Numbered from the stretch's first letter, positions 12,079 through 25,210 are shown. The stretch is 64,000 bases of DNA from Amborella trichopoda (GCF_000471905.2 NW_006500337.1:1682204-1746203), one strand, 5' to 3'. Translations and numbers: made by a program. Notes: generated by a model not told the origin, from the letters alone.

Positions 12079-12720
12079 GTAAGGTCTTTCCTTTTTATCC
12101 TCTGAAAATTCTTCCATTTTTGTTGCTTTTTAATACTTTGATAATTACTTGTTTTCTTGGATTGCATCTCCAGAATGTCCTAAGAGCTATGAGTTTCCTT
12201 TTTTTTTTTTTTTTTTTTTTCTGCAATGTAGAATGCCCTCGTTTTCTTTATTTTTGATCCAGAAATGCGGAAATTAGGTTTCGTTTTGTTAGGGTTTTAG
12301 AGTGATTCTTCCCCGTCAATGTATTGATATTCACCGTTCATCGAACTTCCACTCCATTTCCTTTTGCTCATTATTATTGTCTTTCGTTTTGATTAAAGGG
12401 AAGAGATAGTTTAAATGCTGTGTTTTATTTCCGTTTGATTGTATAGATTTTTATTTTGTGGCTCTTTGTTGTTAGAATATTATCGGAACATTTTCTGTGA
12501 CTTCGCTTGGTATATTTGTTTTCTAATGGACTGAGAGGGCTTGTTTTGTTTAGGGGGTAGTAATTACTTGTTGCTTTTACGAGTTATTGTTGAACTAAAT
12601 TTGTTACCTTGAACAGTAATAGTATTGAGTTTCAGATACTGTACTAGCATTGAATTTTTCAAATTTGGCAAAATAAATTTTGTTCTATGGAAATGATTGG
12701 AGACGATGATCTTATGAAGC

Positions 12721-13228
12721 CAATAGTTTGAAACTCGGCTCAGGCCTGAGACTCTGTCCCGGTCCCAGCCAAGTGACTTGGCCGAGTCCACTACAAGACA
12801 AAAAAAATACTAAAAATTTAAAAAATGGTTAAAAATAATTAAAAATAGAAAAATTAAAATTAGTATTAAAATGCTAAAACTTTTAAATTTGTTAAAAATA
12901 ATTAAAAATAGAGAAATTGAAGTAAGTAATAGGACTTACTACATGTGTATAAAAGTCCAAAAAAGTATGCAAAAGATGTATCATTGAAAAATTTGATATA
13001 TACCTTGAAATATTTCAGAAAAATAAAAAAAATGAGAGCACGTGCTCCGAAAAGTTTCCAAATCTTCATAAAAACCATAAAATTATATAACAACGTATTT
13101 CTAAATCATATATTGAAGATTCTTTAACGAAATTTTTAATGTTTTATTAATCTTTAACAAGGGCGAGTTGGCCCCTGGAACTCGTTTCAGCTCTAGGCCG
13201 AGTCACGTGACCAAGTCCTTGAACACTG
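12721..13228. mobile_element. hAT-type MITE, family H (copy 2)
   Basis: The left end CAATAGTTTGAAACTCGG and the inverted right end CAGTGTTCAAGGACTTGG match the family. Flanks tatgaagc and tatgacac agree at 7 of 8. It lies in the inferred 5' UTR intron of the downstream gene. Confidence 0.72.
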
Positions 13229-13918
13229 TATGACACCAAATCTGGGGGAGTCATTTACTGTGGACTGTGGAGAATATTTCAATATATCAGCGGAAGTAAA
13301 TAACCATCAAAAAAGGAAAAGTGAAAGTAAATAAAAACAGGTACTCTGATTTGAGAAAAAAATGAAAATCTAAAAGCGTTGAGTTATTGGTGTAGTTTCT
13401 CTGGATGTAATCGAGGGAGCCATTTCTTTTATGAAATAATAACTTCATAACACTTTTACATTTAAGTACTTCCATTTTTTTAGATAGTAGGGACTTCTCT
13501 ACATTAACATCTTGCTTTTCTGGTTTATTAGTACAATAGTCCTTATTCTTTGCTAAACTGCATCTACTCTGATACATTTATTAGCTATAAGAAATTAAGG
13601 CAAGAAGTACCATGAGGGTGTGCTAGATGCGAAGGAACTGGCTTATTAATTCTCCCTTGCTATGGTCACATGATACTCGATGTGTTACAATAATGGAGCA
13701 TTTGGTGCTTGATGCATTGCATTTACCCTTTTATTTATATTTGGCGCTAGATTGTTATGAAATGGATAAAGTCATAAAGTACTATTGGACTGATCCCTCT
13801 CCCATTTTTTGTTCGAAATGAGAATATGGAACCAGTCATTTACTTGTCATTTTAGGATTGCCATTTAGTAAGATTCCTAGGGATTTATGTTCTGTGCAGA
13901 TGCTACTTTGGCAGCCTC

Positions 13919-16900
13919 ATGAAGTTGATATTTTCTCAAATAGCAGAATGGGCTGTCATCCCCTCCTCTGCCAATCATCAGATGCAGAGTGCTCATTTTA
14001 AGATGGGCTGTTGCATGCGAAGGAAGGTTTTTTTTGGGAGAGCACATAGGTATCTCTTCTCTGAATGGCTGCATATACGATTCATTATTTCTTTTAGAAT
14101 TTCCATTTGCTGAAAGTGCTAACTAGTCTTTGAAATATATTATTTGTTGGCTTGTTTGGCATGGTTGTAGGAGATATTTTTCCCGAAAGAATTGTAGCTT
14201 TATGAGCATTCTGTCTCTCAAAGCTAGTAGTTTGTTTATTACTTCAAATGCTACAAGTTCACCGACTAGAAGGAAATTGGGTATTCACCCAACAAAAAAT
14301 ATAACAGTGAGATGTCATTGTTTGGGAACATTAGAGAATCCTGAGCTAGTTTTGGAATGGGTGCCTGTTGTGGATCAAGTGCTTTTGATGGCCACTGCAG
14401 CCTTGGCATTTGTGGCAGGAATAATACCTTCACGTAAAGCACATTCTTCTGGCAAAAGGGTTATTTCATACCAAGATGGACTTGATTCAGATGCTGCCTC
14501 TTCCGGTAGGTAAGGGTATGCTCTCTATAAAAACTCTGCATGCTTAGCCTATGAAATAGTTAATTTTTTATTTAATTTTAGTGTTCGATAACTATAATCC
14601 CTTGGACAGTGGAGAAACCATTGTCCATTTGGTCATCATCGTCAATGGGAATGAAGGACATTGATGAAGAGAGAATTGGGGACCCACCATTGATGCCATG
14701 CCACGTCTTTTCTGGTGGGTTCCAGACTCTACATCATGCTCCATTTTTTCATTGGTTGGTAATGACCCAATGGACTATGACTTTTTCCACAGTCTATTGG
14801 ATTATACTATAACAAGATGTATTCAACGAGCACAGTCCAGTATCCTACAGTATTTTCCATCCCCCCCAGCCGTCAGATAGCAACAAGAGAGAACTGGGGT
14901 GTATTTTTCCTCCACTCAATTCCATAAAAAATTGACAGACTTGATCAGAGGAGTGACACCAAGTTGTTCACAGTTGAAATTGGATAGTTGGGGTGATGTG
15001 AACTTAATGGAGGAAGTTTCACTGGGGCTCCTGTTATACAAACCATGGTAGAATTTCTCTTGGATATGCATAGTTAACTTTGCTCAAAAAAAATTTTTCT
15101 TGGATATGTTTGTTTAAACTTATTGTAGCTAGTATTGTTTACCTCAACTCATTTCGTTCAAATTTATTTGTTAACAGTGCTTTAAAGAGAGGAAATCAGA
15201 TAAATGTGGGATATGCCTGGGATGAGGTTCAAAGGAAACTTGTTGATGCTATGGATGCAGTTGAACATGATGGTAATTTGGATAACAGAGTTGTAGGATG
15301 TGAAAATAACAGCACAAGGCGTCCTTTAAGTTTGCATGCTATTGCTTTGGGTCCCAGGTTACAATTGCTCTGGGCTACATTGCAGCATCTCCGGAAAGAG
15401 GCAGGCTCTGTCTCCAATACTTGTTAGTGTCATGAATCTTAAACATTTGTTAATTGAGTTCATTTACTTTTGCATTGCCAAAATGAAAACGTACTTTGAG
15501 TGAAAAATCTTGTGTAGGGTCAATATACTTGATAATAGTGTTTTGAGTTTTGAAGACAGTTGCTTTATCTATGAAGGAAACTTATATATGCATTTGGGTA
15601 TTGTCACTCTAATATAGTTTTCCAGCATATCTGACAGTATGAACATGTATTTTCTATTAATATTTAAAGCTTACAAGACACATGATGACATCATCACAAA
15701 TAAGATTATATAGGAGGCTGTTAAGGATTGCCTCGCTGAGGCCCCCTTTAGAGGTGCACATGACAAAAGGAACCATAATATGGTGGGCACAACACCAGAC
15801 AATATTATATTGTTGGCATAAGCCTCTTTTTAAAGCATCCCATCTTGTTACAAGTGGTAGCAATGAGGAAAGCCATGAAGGGAAACGTGAAATCTTGATA
15901 TTGGTGATGAGGGGAGCCTTGAAGGTAATTGTAGGTATGGTTCCATGCAAAACTAGTTTGTTTCTTGCATACTGCACTTTGCAGCTTGATATTTATAATT
16001 TGCATGTTGAAATCTGATACCTTCAGATGTAAGCTAAGTTCAAAGTTTGTATGTCCGTACTCAGCTTGGTACCAGCTTGAGCCTTGGGGCAACTCAACTC
16101 ATGGCTTGGGAAGTCTTTAAAAATGCATATAACACCATTTTTAAAAATTGCGGAAATGAATAATATGAAAAGAAAGAAAAAAAAAACCCTAATATGGTGC
16201 TATGGTCATTGGGGACATAGGAAATATTTAGAACCTCACCAAGTCTTTGTGTAACTCAACACAGGTGGCTGGCAGGACTTGCAACTAGTCCAAGCCAAAT
16301 GGACTTAGGTGGCTCGTGAGTTTCCCGCTCTATGTAACATGGACATGGGTATCAATGGATTTTGGCACATGTCTAACATTGAATGACATCACACTTTTGT
16401 AGGATATTTTAGGACCTTCAACATACATTATTAAAGCAATTAATTTCACTTAAAATTCCAACTCTCCCCTTCTCTAAATGATATATGAATGTATTGTGTC
16501 TCAGCTTTAAAAGAGAGAGAAAAAAAAAGGGATAATCTTGCGTTGGTGTTTCCGAGACTCATAGTAGTGTGGGATGCTGACACATGTATCCTTGTCTTTG
16601 TAACATAGGTTTTGACCATGCTCTAGTGTGGTGATAAGGAATCTTGAATCCACTTGGTTCGTTGTAAGAGATTCATAAGCTTGCAGTGAAGGGGATTTTG
16701 GGCATCGTGAAGTGAAGGGAAGTGGCCCTATGGGTTTGGAAAGGACTTAAGGAGAAGATCAATTGGAATCCTAAAATTGGATTTCTTATGTTCTGAACAG
16801 ATAATATTTTGTTGGATTTTATTGTCTGCTTCTACATCAATAACTGAGATCAGTTAATGAGAGCTCATTTTTGAGTCCGAAAAACTCTGCAAGTCAACTT

Positions 16901-19900
16901 AATCCGTTGAGTGGGATGTTTGATAGATGTGTGTTTTTCCTTTTATATAATCCTTTTGTTGTCAATTCGACCAGGAAATGTTCTCTTCAAGGCTATTAAC
17001 ACTGTGGTAGTTTGGTTGACAAACTGGGTTTGTTTCCTATAATTGGCTATATTTTCCAAAAAAAATGATAATAATTTTTTAAAAACTCCCTTAGTTCTCT
17101 AGTTTTTCTGAATTTACTGTTTGACTTGGTGAATTGACTCATTTTTGGCAGTGGTCAAGTGAGTTCAAGCTTTTAAACACTGATCTAGATGTTTGAGTTT
17201 TGCCATTGTTTGGAGGACTAAAGGATGAAAGTGACCATAAAGCAAATCATTCAAGGATGTCATGTGTTTGGTGTGTAACTAACTTCGCTTTCAGGATTGT
17301 ACTGTCTTAGATGTTCTTGATGTTCATGTGGAGTTTCTGTCCCTTTGGTAAGTTATCCAAGACATGCACATGTTTGTTCTTACTGCTTTTCTGACAAATC
17401 AATCTCATAATGCATTTATGTACCACATCCATACAATTGAATCAAATAAGAATGTGATGTCTGGACAAATAGGTGGGACTTGTAGGTTGTACATGTCATG
17501 GTAGGAATTTATCTGTGTTAGCTTAACCTTTATTTAGCAGCCATCTTATCATCTCCCGAGTTGAAAATGATATCTTTTCTTGGTATGAGTTTCATTTGAA
17601 TTGCATCATTGAATTGATATGATCAGTTGAAGATAAACGATGTGCATGTGATCCATAATTGTATGAATCTATGTGGAGATTTTTAAGTTTTGTGATGCTT
17701 AGGGTGTGTGTACTTGGCTGGATAAGGCTTATTATTCATGCCTGGCAGGTTCAAAATATCCCAGCGAGTAATGAATTTGTGAATAGGGATGATTGGCTTA
17801 TGCTCTTATCAAGAATTGTAAGGGTCTGTATACAGCCAATATGCATCGAATGGCTGCAAACAGGGCTTTCTCTGGAAAGAGAGAGTGAAAACAAGGTGCC
17901 TTGATACGATATTACCTTGTTTTTTGTTGTTGTTGTTTGCTTTTCGTGATATCATGTTTCAAATTTGAATTGAGTGGTTTTTCGTCCCATGTAGGGTACT
18001 GTTACTCAAATGTTTAAAAAGCTGGGTGGAGATGATGCTGTCTTAAGGAATATTAGAAAATGTGGGAAGGAGGACTTGTATGCTGATTTAATATTTTTTC
18101 TGAGATTTGGATCTGGCAGGTAACTCAGGATCATTACTTATAATTGCATCTATATTACATCTTTTGATAATTATCTTCGTAACTTTATTGACATGTTTTT
18201 CTTTTCATATTCAATTATGTGTTATTCCCCTTTATTTTTTATGTTTGTCTTATCTTTGCATCTGCGTGTCTATATAGTAAGGATACTGCTTGTAGTATAC
18301 ATTGTAAATTGATTAAAATCAAAGATAACATGTGATGGTGAGCTATCAATTATTACTTCTTTTTAGATCTTAACGTCTCAAAGTTGTTCCATGATTAATG
18401 GCCAGATCCTGAACTTGGCAGGACCTCCACTCCCATGGTGAACTTTTGCTGCTGCCAGTAACCATTGACGAATGACTCCTGACATTTTGTCAATCCTTTT
18501 TGTTGAAGATAATGGTTGAACCTGGAAGAATCTTGCAGTAAATACTTTTCCACTAAAAGCTAGCTGTCCAGGTTGACACCTTTGAAAGTTTTCTTACGAC
18601 CTCTCCAGGTTGACAGCTTTTGGTCATTTGGATAGCAATACTGGCTGTGAAGATGATAACAATATATTTTTGGGAAATTTAAGCTAATATCCCGCAAATA
18701 TCTGTTATTTGAAAGCCCCCAACCCCTCCTTGAGGTTTTGGTCAACTTCGGACCTTGAAGGTCCAAATTTCGAAGTTGTGAACTTCAGACCTTCAAGATC
18801 CCAAGTTGTCATAAACCACTACTTCGGATCTCATCTGAGAGGTTTTTCTTATTAGGGTGCAGTTTGAATACGGATGCATTCGTAGGTGTAGAGGTAACGT
18901 GCACCTTCAAATTTTATCATGGTATATAATTTTGATGTAAAATGTTATTTGGATTATCTCAAAATCTATTTTTATATCTAATTATAAAATTTTAAATTTA
19001 AAAAATGGTTAAAATCAAGTAGAACTATAAACATATGAAAATCTTGAAAATGGACGGTGTAGATAATATGTTGTAAAATGCACTACTTCTGAGACTTAAA
19101 ATCTTTTTATTTTTCATAGTCATACATCTCGATGTCGAGATGATCAATCAAAAGGTTTTTCAACATTAAAACTACCTTTTCCGATGGATTTTTGAGGGGC
19201 ATCCGTAGTTCTACATTATAAGGTAGCATCCTTATAGAAACTTTTCCCTTCTTATTAACATAAGTTGGAGCTTGAAGATCTGAAGTTCAAGGTGCGAAGT
19301 TGTCCGGAAACTCAAAACTCAACCTCAGACCTTCAAGGAGGTCTGAAGTAGAAACAATGTGGGAAAAATAGGAAAAAAGAAGGGGTATGAATGTATAAAT
19401 GAACTTTTGAGTTCGGTTTTTTAAATATCTATAATTCCCAGGAAATTAGTGTAAATTTCTCTATATGTTTTTTTCAGGGACATCTTCATTGGTGTTGAAG
19501 TTTAACTTATTTTTGTTGTTAACAAAAAGTAGTCAAGGTTCTTATTGTCATTTTCAGCTTTCTTGACCAAAAACATGAATTTGGCTAGGTCAGAGGTTCA
19601 CAGCTGGGAATTTTATGCTTGTCATATGTGTGAGGGGGCTCTGAGTCATCTTGTCGCTCTTCTGCAAGGATGGTTTGGACTACATTATGGGCCAATGCAA
19701 AGGAAGGTAGGAAGATAATTATATATAGGTGTAAGGGCCAATGGAATATATGAAAGTTGATTATGAGGGGAATCTTTATTTGTGCTGGGGTAATGCAATA
19801 TATGAAAGTTAAATATGAAGGGGATATCTATTTGTAATTTCTGTCCTTCGGATGGAATAGATGGAGTGGAACATCAAAAGTTTTCAGGGTATAGGGAGGA

Positions 19901-21373
19901 GGGTCATAAGAATGATATCTCGTTGAGTGCTGATTCACTTAGCGCTCTGTTTTGGTTGTTCAGGGGATTTTGAAGTTGAATTCAAAACTGGACATGTTCC
20001 ACACCACCAGGTTGATTACACGCCATAAGTTGAGGCACTAAGTACTATTGCATGTTTCTCCTAATAAGTACTGTACAGCAACTGGCTTTCACTTTTCAGA
20101 AACAAAAAGTTCTGCCTCTTTCGATACTCAATAAAATTGGGAACACTGTTTCCTCACTGTGACTTTTAGAAGCTTATCGATTTTCCCTCGTATGGTACAT
20201 GGTTGTGCATCACTTTCTTTCTAGGTGTATTCATGGCTTATCATATTTATTGCTGATTCTAACATTATATGCTCTTTCTATAAATACGTTTTAGGCATGG
20301 GTTGTGTGGTTCGTGTATGTCTTCTAGTCCTTTGTTGTTATGTTCTTTGAATTAGTGGATTATTTTCCAAATTTGAGGTTGATTTGCTTTGTGTGAGTTT
20401 AATTTTATTGGTTTCAATTCGTTAAATATGTCAGGAATGGGGGCTATTGTGGCGGCAAAGTTCTATCTGAGCATGTGATTGACATCTTGGAGGACCTCTT
20501 GATTACTCTGGCAGATGGAATCACATGCATATATCTAGAGCTTATCTCTGTTGACAGTGCTTTGTCTAGTGAATTGAACCGCTTAGGGTTGGTTTTGTGT
20601 TCTTTATCAACAAGAGCAATTCAAAGATTACGAAATGAGGTAGGTAAAATGATGCCTATTTTCTGCACAATACTAACTTTAACCTGTTCATTTGGCAAGC
20701 TGGTTTTTTTCGCCGCCTATTTTCTGAACAATACTAACCTTTAACTTTTCATTTGGCAAGCTGGTTTTTTTTGCCATGCACGACTAATCAAACAGATAGG
20801 TATCCTTTGTAACCATGAACATTTTTTATGACAGGTGGCATTGAGCAATTGGCTGCATCAGAATGTGGATTCTGTTGTATCAATGTATGAAGATCGCTTT
20901 GACTTGTGCTCACTGCAAACCCAGATTATCAAGAAGCCGATTGAGAGCTCGTCAGAGAAAGTCAGTTGGTGGAGAAAGCTTACGTTGGGCAAGCCCATGG
21001 AAACAACTTCCTCTTTGCAATGTATTGTGATCAGGGAAGTGTCTTTGCCCATGAAGCGGACAACCGAGTTGAGATCGTTGACAGGGTGGTGAGTTTTGTT
21101 ATATTCTCTCTCTCTCTCTCTCTCTAACACACACACCAAATTTTATACAGTTTCTTACTGTTCTTCCTACCAAAATGTTTACATGGTACGTTTTGTGGAT
21201 ACAGGAGGTACTATTTCAGCCTATTTCTGGAGTTCTATGACATTGCAATGCCATTGCTTAGAGCACTAGCAGCTAAAGTGAGCAGTGCTGTGTCTTTCTT
21301 TCTGGTTTGCTTGATTGGGAGGTCTCTGGGACTCATTTACACCGGTATAAGGCAGGCTCTAGGATGGAAATAA
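13919..21373 (+). CDS. DUF3685/Ycf55-like protein, probably plastid
   Basis: Eight coding exons join in frame: 13919-14049, 14171-14509, 15178-15400, 17749-17895, 17995-18119, 20435-20639, 20835-21088 and 21205-21373 (stop TAA). The product is 530 residues. Residues 1-90 are rich in S, T, K and R with few acidic residues, as in a plastid transit peptide. A hydrophobic stretch spans about 114-129. The C-terminal third carries segments I recognise as conserved in a plant protein related to cyanobacterial DUF3685 and algal plastid Ycf55: ILEDLLITLADG, IYLELISVDS, LCSLSTRAIQRLRNEV, SVVSMYEDRFDL, RYYFSLFLEFYDIAMPLLRA and FLVCLIGRSLGLIYTGIRQ. Molecular function is unknown. The exon 3 donor is either GC (15401) or a weak GT nine bases on. 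Introns hold family A and H MITEs and a 61-bp tandem repeat. Confidence 0.83.
16060..16350. mobile_element. Possible diverged family H element in an intron
   Basis: CTCAGCTTGGTACCAGCTTG near 16060 and GTCCAAGCCAAATGGACTTAGG near 16290, followed by GTGAGTTTCCCGCTC, resemble the ends of copy 1 (6238-6690). No target duplication was found. Confidence 0.4.
18855..19248. mobile_element. MULE-type MITE, family A, with perfect 9-bp duplication
   Basis: It begins GGGTGCAGTTTGAATACGG and ends ATAGAAACTTTTCCC. The 9-mer ttcttatta flanks both sides exactly (18846-18854 and 19249-19257). It lies in the intron between exons 17995-18119 and 20435-20639. Confidence 0.85.
20654..20775. repeat. Two tandem 61-bp repeats in an intron
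   Basis: GCCTATTTTCTG...TTGGCAAGCTGG recurs with a 61-bp period at 20654 and 20715, with few differences. Confidence 0.85.
21103..21136. repeat. (CT)n(AC)n microsatellite
   Basis: A CT run followed by ACACACAC, 15 bases past the splice donor of the exon ending at 21088. Confidence 0.85.
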
Positions 21374-21979
21374 AAAATTAGACAAGGCCTTTTAAGTCTT
21401 AACTAATTGTTTATGATTTGATTCTCCCATTCTTTGGGGGCAATGGCTTTCTAATTCTCTGTATGCTGTGCAAGGTCCAAATATTGGCCTGAAAAATTGG
21501 CGGAAGTCTTGCAATAAAAAAAACTAGCAGATAGGAACTTGTGATTTAGATAAAGGAGACACGGTTTTACGAGTCCTAGGGCTCGTATGATATGTAGATG
21601 TGTGTCCCCTTGATCTATAGATTTTAGACCTAATTTTTTAGGGATATATAATAGGAGAGTATGGATGTGTAAAGAGTAAATGAATTTGAAAAACTAAAAC
21701 TGATAATTTTTGGAGGAAAGTTTCAAACCTTTGATTTTACCCTCTTTAGGAGAGACCACAACGCTACGTCTTACGTGTCCCCGGATGCATAAGTCACTGT
21801 ACCTTCGATAATGGAATTACATTTCGGGGAGTAGACATGTAAATTTTCTCGATCTCCAAATAAAAAAAATTTCATATTTAGGTATCCTATGTTACCCTTA
21901 TGTTCCCACAAGAATGGGCTAGACTTGCGCGATTGTGTGCGCCTTGCGTGAGCGGTTATATGTTTTGGCACATACCTGG

Positions 21980-22746
21980 GAATAGGGGTGGGAAATGGGT
22001 TCAGGTTGACTTGATTGGACCCGGAGGGTCAGGTCTAGGTCTATGCCTAAGTCCAAGTTTGACTATATGGGGCTCCTGTTGGCCTCATATTTATGTGTAA
22101 GGAACATAAAATATAAATACTATATAACTATGTTTTAGACATTTGTATGCACGCTCTTACTCTCGCTTCATCATGATCAATCCCAATAAAATAAAATACA
22201 ACTTTTATCCAAGTTATGGTCAAAATTATTGCTCCGCCCATGAATATTAACCATCCATAATTTTAAGATCTAGGTCTTCAAAAATTCAAGAAAAACTTTT
22301 ACTTTTTGGAATTATTAATCTAATGACAATAATATTATTTAAAAATTTTGAAAAAAAAAATCATTTTAAGGTCTATATCTAAGCATCTCTCTAAAATGAA
22401 CAGTCTATAATAATTGGGTTAAAAAAATACTTTTGATGATGTTTTTTCAAATTTTACTTTTTATGATTGTTCTTTAAAATGAAAAGAGCGTATATTTAAA
22501 AATTGGTGCCAAACAAAAGGCTCTAACATGGTCTTTAAAGATGGTTTCACTATATTATTATACAAATGAAATCATTCCCCATACATAATTATTATTATTA
22601 TTAATCATTCCCCCATACATAAATTTTATTATTATTTTAATATCTAAACCCGTACCTAACCTTGCTACGAGGTGGGTTTCAGGTCCAAATCTGGCCTACT
22701 CAGTTGAGTCTGGGTCTAGGTTGACCCACCCATTCCCAACACTATC
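21980..22746. mobile_element. Nonautonomous DNA element with GC-rich ends, family B
   Basis: The left end GGGGTGGGAAATGGGTTCAGG and right end TTGACCCACCCATTCCCAAC are inverted relatives. Repeated GGGTC/GGTCTAGG motifs lie just inside both ends, and the middle is AT-rich. No coding capacity is seen. Confidence 0.55.
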
Positions 22747-23500
22747 CGTCTTGTAGTTGGCCTAATATCGACACCTGGTGAAAAGTCTGATATAAATCTT
22801 GTATATCAACTTCTCACGGGTCCAAATCTTATCAAAGCAATCTTATACGCGCTCTAAATCTAATCGGGAAAAATAATGTTTCAGAGACATTGGTGCAGAA
22901 GAGTGCAAGGTTTCATGGAAGCATTTCATGAGCCAAAGTCCTATTCCTGGTGTAGCTGTGTAAGGTTAAGAGTGAAATGTTAATTTCGCTTTTAAGAAAA
23001 GAAACATCATCCGTAAATATAATGAATTTTTTAAGGAAAAAAAAACAATTTTAGTGCACAAAATATATTAGAAAATTGTCAAGCTTTGTTTATCTAGTCG
23101 AAACCGATCATTCTAAAAGACAAAAATTGATCGAACATTATTTTTTACTAGCTTTCGACCTAATGGAGTACTTGCTATCAACCAATGGTCCAGCCAATCC
23201 GTCTCGTCTTCATACTATGCTTAGTAAGAGAAGAAATTTAAAAGCTTACACGTTTTGTGCTAATTTCAAAGATATTAAATAGCAATGCTCTCTCTCTCTC
23301 TCACTTTCCTCGTACACATAAATGCACCCAAAGATAGATTTATTGAAAATGAATTAATAATATATTTCTCAAGGAAAGTAAAGGCTATCCCATGAGATCC
23401 ATTTTCTGTTATTTTAAACATGGAAAAGAAATTCCCACTCTCTTCTCTCTCTCAGCCATTCAATCTTCAAAAGCCTCGTATTCTTGTTGGAGAAAAGATC

Positions 23501-24160
23501 TTAAGAGTTGCAGCAGCATTGTGTAACTGGGTAATGTTCTATGCATTCCCCTCCCTTTGGGTAGCCATAGCTATAGCAGGCCGCCCAGCAGTCCGGCTGG
23601 TAACTAGTGCAATCTCCGCCCAAGCATATCGGCTGGCCCCCCGGATCCTGACCCTTCACACTTTGAGCTGAAAGCAATCAACCCACCAACAAAAAATTAA
23701 AAATAAAAAAAGGAAAAAGAAAAAAAAAAAAGAAAGAGAAAGAAAAGGTCATAAAAAAAGTGAAGAATAGAAGAATAGTAGGTGACTTTCACATATCAAT
23801 TGTCATTCCAATTTTTCGACGAGGGATCTTGCAATATAATTCATAAGCAATGAAATTTCTATAAATAAGTAAAAGAGAAAAATATTTCATGTGAGAGCAT
23901 GTGCTATGCTCCCGATGGAGCGTACTGTTCGATTCTCCCTAATGAGATCATCCATCGTCTGAACAAGCATTGGACACGGGAGATTTGACTGCGATAGTCC
24001 TCGCAAACATAATCATTATCATGGTCCTATGCTACATAGTGAGCATAGCACATTTTCTCTTTCCATGTAAGAAAAAAAAAGGAAGAAAATTGTAAAGTAA
24101 GATACCTGCAAAAACAATGAAAAGAGCCGTGACGAGAGACACAAGTGCTTTTGCAGCCAT
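23501..24160 (-). CDS. Secreted cysteine-rich (defensin-like) peptide
   Basis: Two exons on the minus strand: 24160-24106 (ATG at 24160) and 23667-23501 (stop TAA). They encode 73 residues. Exon 1 encodes a signal peptide (MAAKALVSLVTALFIVFA) and the phase-1 intron falls at its end, the usual layout of plant defensin-like genes. The mature peptide begins AQSVKGQDPG and has eight cysteines; counting from that A they are 15, 20, 27, 31, 42, 51, 52 and 53, ending CCCNS. Such peptides are secreted, disulfide-stabilised and typically act in defence or cell-cell signalling in reproductive tissue. Which one applies here cannot be read from sequence. A TATA box sits about 70 bp upstream. A dead tandem copy lies at 25712-26107. 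The gene is too short to show up as a long open frame. Confidence 0.85.
23894..24060. mobile_element. Small palindromic MITE in the defensin-like intron
   Basis: Inverted arms ATGTGCTATGCTC (23899-23911) and GAGCATAGCACAT (24041-24053) bound about 155 bp absent from the shorter intron of the paralogous copy. Confidence 0.55.
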
Positions 24161-24228
24161 TGATTCAACTCTGCAATGGTTGTGTTTGATTTTTCTTTGA
24201 GAATGATTTTTTTGAGTTAGGAGGAGGA

Positions 24229-24238
24229 CTATTTATAG
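24229..24238 (-). promoter_or_regulatory. TATA box of the defensin-like gene
   Basis: The minus strand reads CTATAAATAG, about 70 bp upstream of the ATG at 24160. In the pseudogene the matching site is altered to CTATACACATAG. Confidence 0.65.
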
Positions 24239-24553
24239 AGCTGGCTGGTCTCATGTCATTTTAGATATTTTTGATTGCCTTCCTATTCCTTGAATTTACC
24301 AATGCATGTAACCATGTACTTAGCTGGCTATTCTAAGTCATTAAGCTAAGGTAATAAGGCATTTAGGGAAAGTTTCCTAAAGAATGATTGGATTTAGTGT
24401 CCACTAATGTAAAAAATAGCTAGCTTGGGGTGTACAATTAATTGTGTTTAAGGAAAATATCCATTGGACACTATGGAGTAACAGCTCAATCATCCGATTT
24501 TGCATCCGACTGCTTAGTGTTTGCGATCTTTCTGCATCAAAAAGCAGTAATTG

Positions 24554-24770
24554 TGATGCTCTCTCTCTCTACAATCAAAATTTTCATGCACCTAGCCACC
24601 ATGATAGAGATGCAATCTCTCTGTGTGCGCAATCAGGATATTCCTGCACCTCGCCCCCATGGCCACGATAGCGAGATTAAAAATAACCTACAATCTCTGC
24701 CTCTGCGATCAAAATGTTCATCCACCTCGCCAGCATGACGATGGAGAAAGATTAAAAATAACCTGCAAAT
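24554..24770. repeat. Degenerate tandem repeat, ~60-80 bp unit
   Basis: Three units share the order CAATCTCT...GATCAAAATGTTCATGCACC...CGCCACCATGA (consensus). Units start near 24554, 24612 and 24691. Frames across it are chance. Confidence 0.6.
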
Positions 24771-25129
24771 AATGGAAAAAGTTTATGCAAGGTTGTAATC
24801 ATATTTGTAAAAATAAAGTTGCATTAATTTTCACCGTTCATTTTATTTAGACACAATCTTAAAATATACGTCATATATTAATACTTTTTTTAAAAGATAT
24901 GTCAAATCTATAGTGTCCAAAAATTGCAATCTTATTTCTACAAATAAGGTTCTACAGTTATAGAAACCTCCCCCATTACTAATTTGCTTCCTCCTTCAAA
25001 GGTTTAGGGGGGCAGCACCTCTGGATTGGTCATGATTCCGAGAAGCAATAAAGTCCCTCTCTCATAATCAAAAATTTGAGGTGGACGCCTCCCGAAAGTT
25101 TAAAAAGAGGTTATCAAATCTTGGGATTA

Positions 25130-25210
25130 ATTGGTCCGATTTGCAAAGCTAAGTCCTAAGCTCAATTCCTACTAGAGTAGGGCCCTCTTCCCACTTACTC
25201 ACCAATTAAA
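25130..25210 (+). mobile_element. SINE-like fragment
   Basis: TTAATTGGTCCGATT and AAGCTCAATTCCTACTAGAG resemble degraded pol III A and B boxes and match the fragment at 27330-27420. Confidence 0.35.

Noticed and set aside
14591..14880. Open frames between exons 14171-14509 and 15178-15400
   Set aside because: All acceptors nearby lead to early stops in the needed frame; exon 15178 joins directly.
19558..19708. Possible extra exon of the DUF3685/Ycf55-like gene (…EVHSWEFYACHMCEGALSH…)
   Set aside because: It does not join in phase with neighbouring exons without a stop, and the flanking exons already join at a conserved junction.
23420..23671. Plus-strand frame over the defensin-like exon (and its parallel at 25619-25879)
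   Set aside because: It is the antisense shadow of the minus-strand peptide gene; the minus strand explains signal peptide, splice sites and cysteines.
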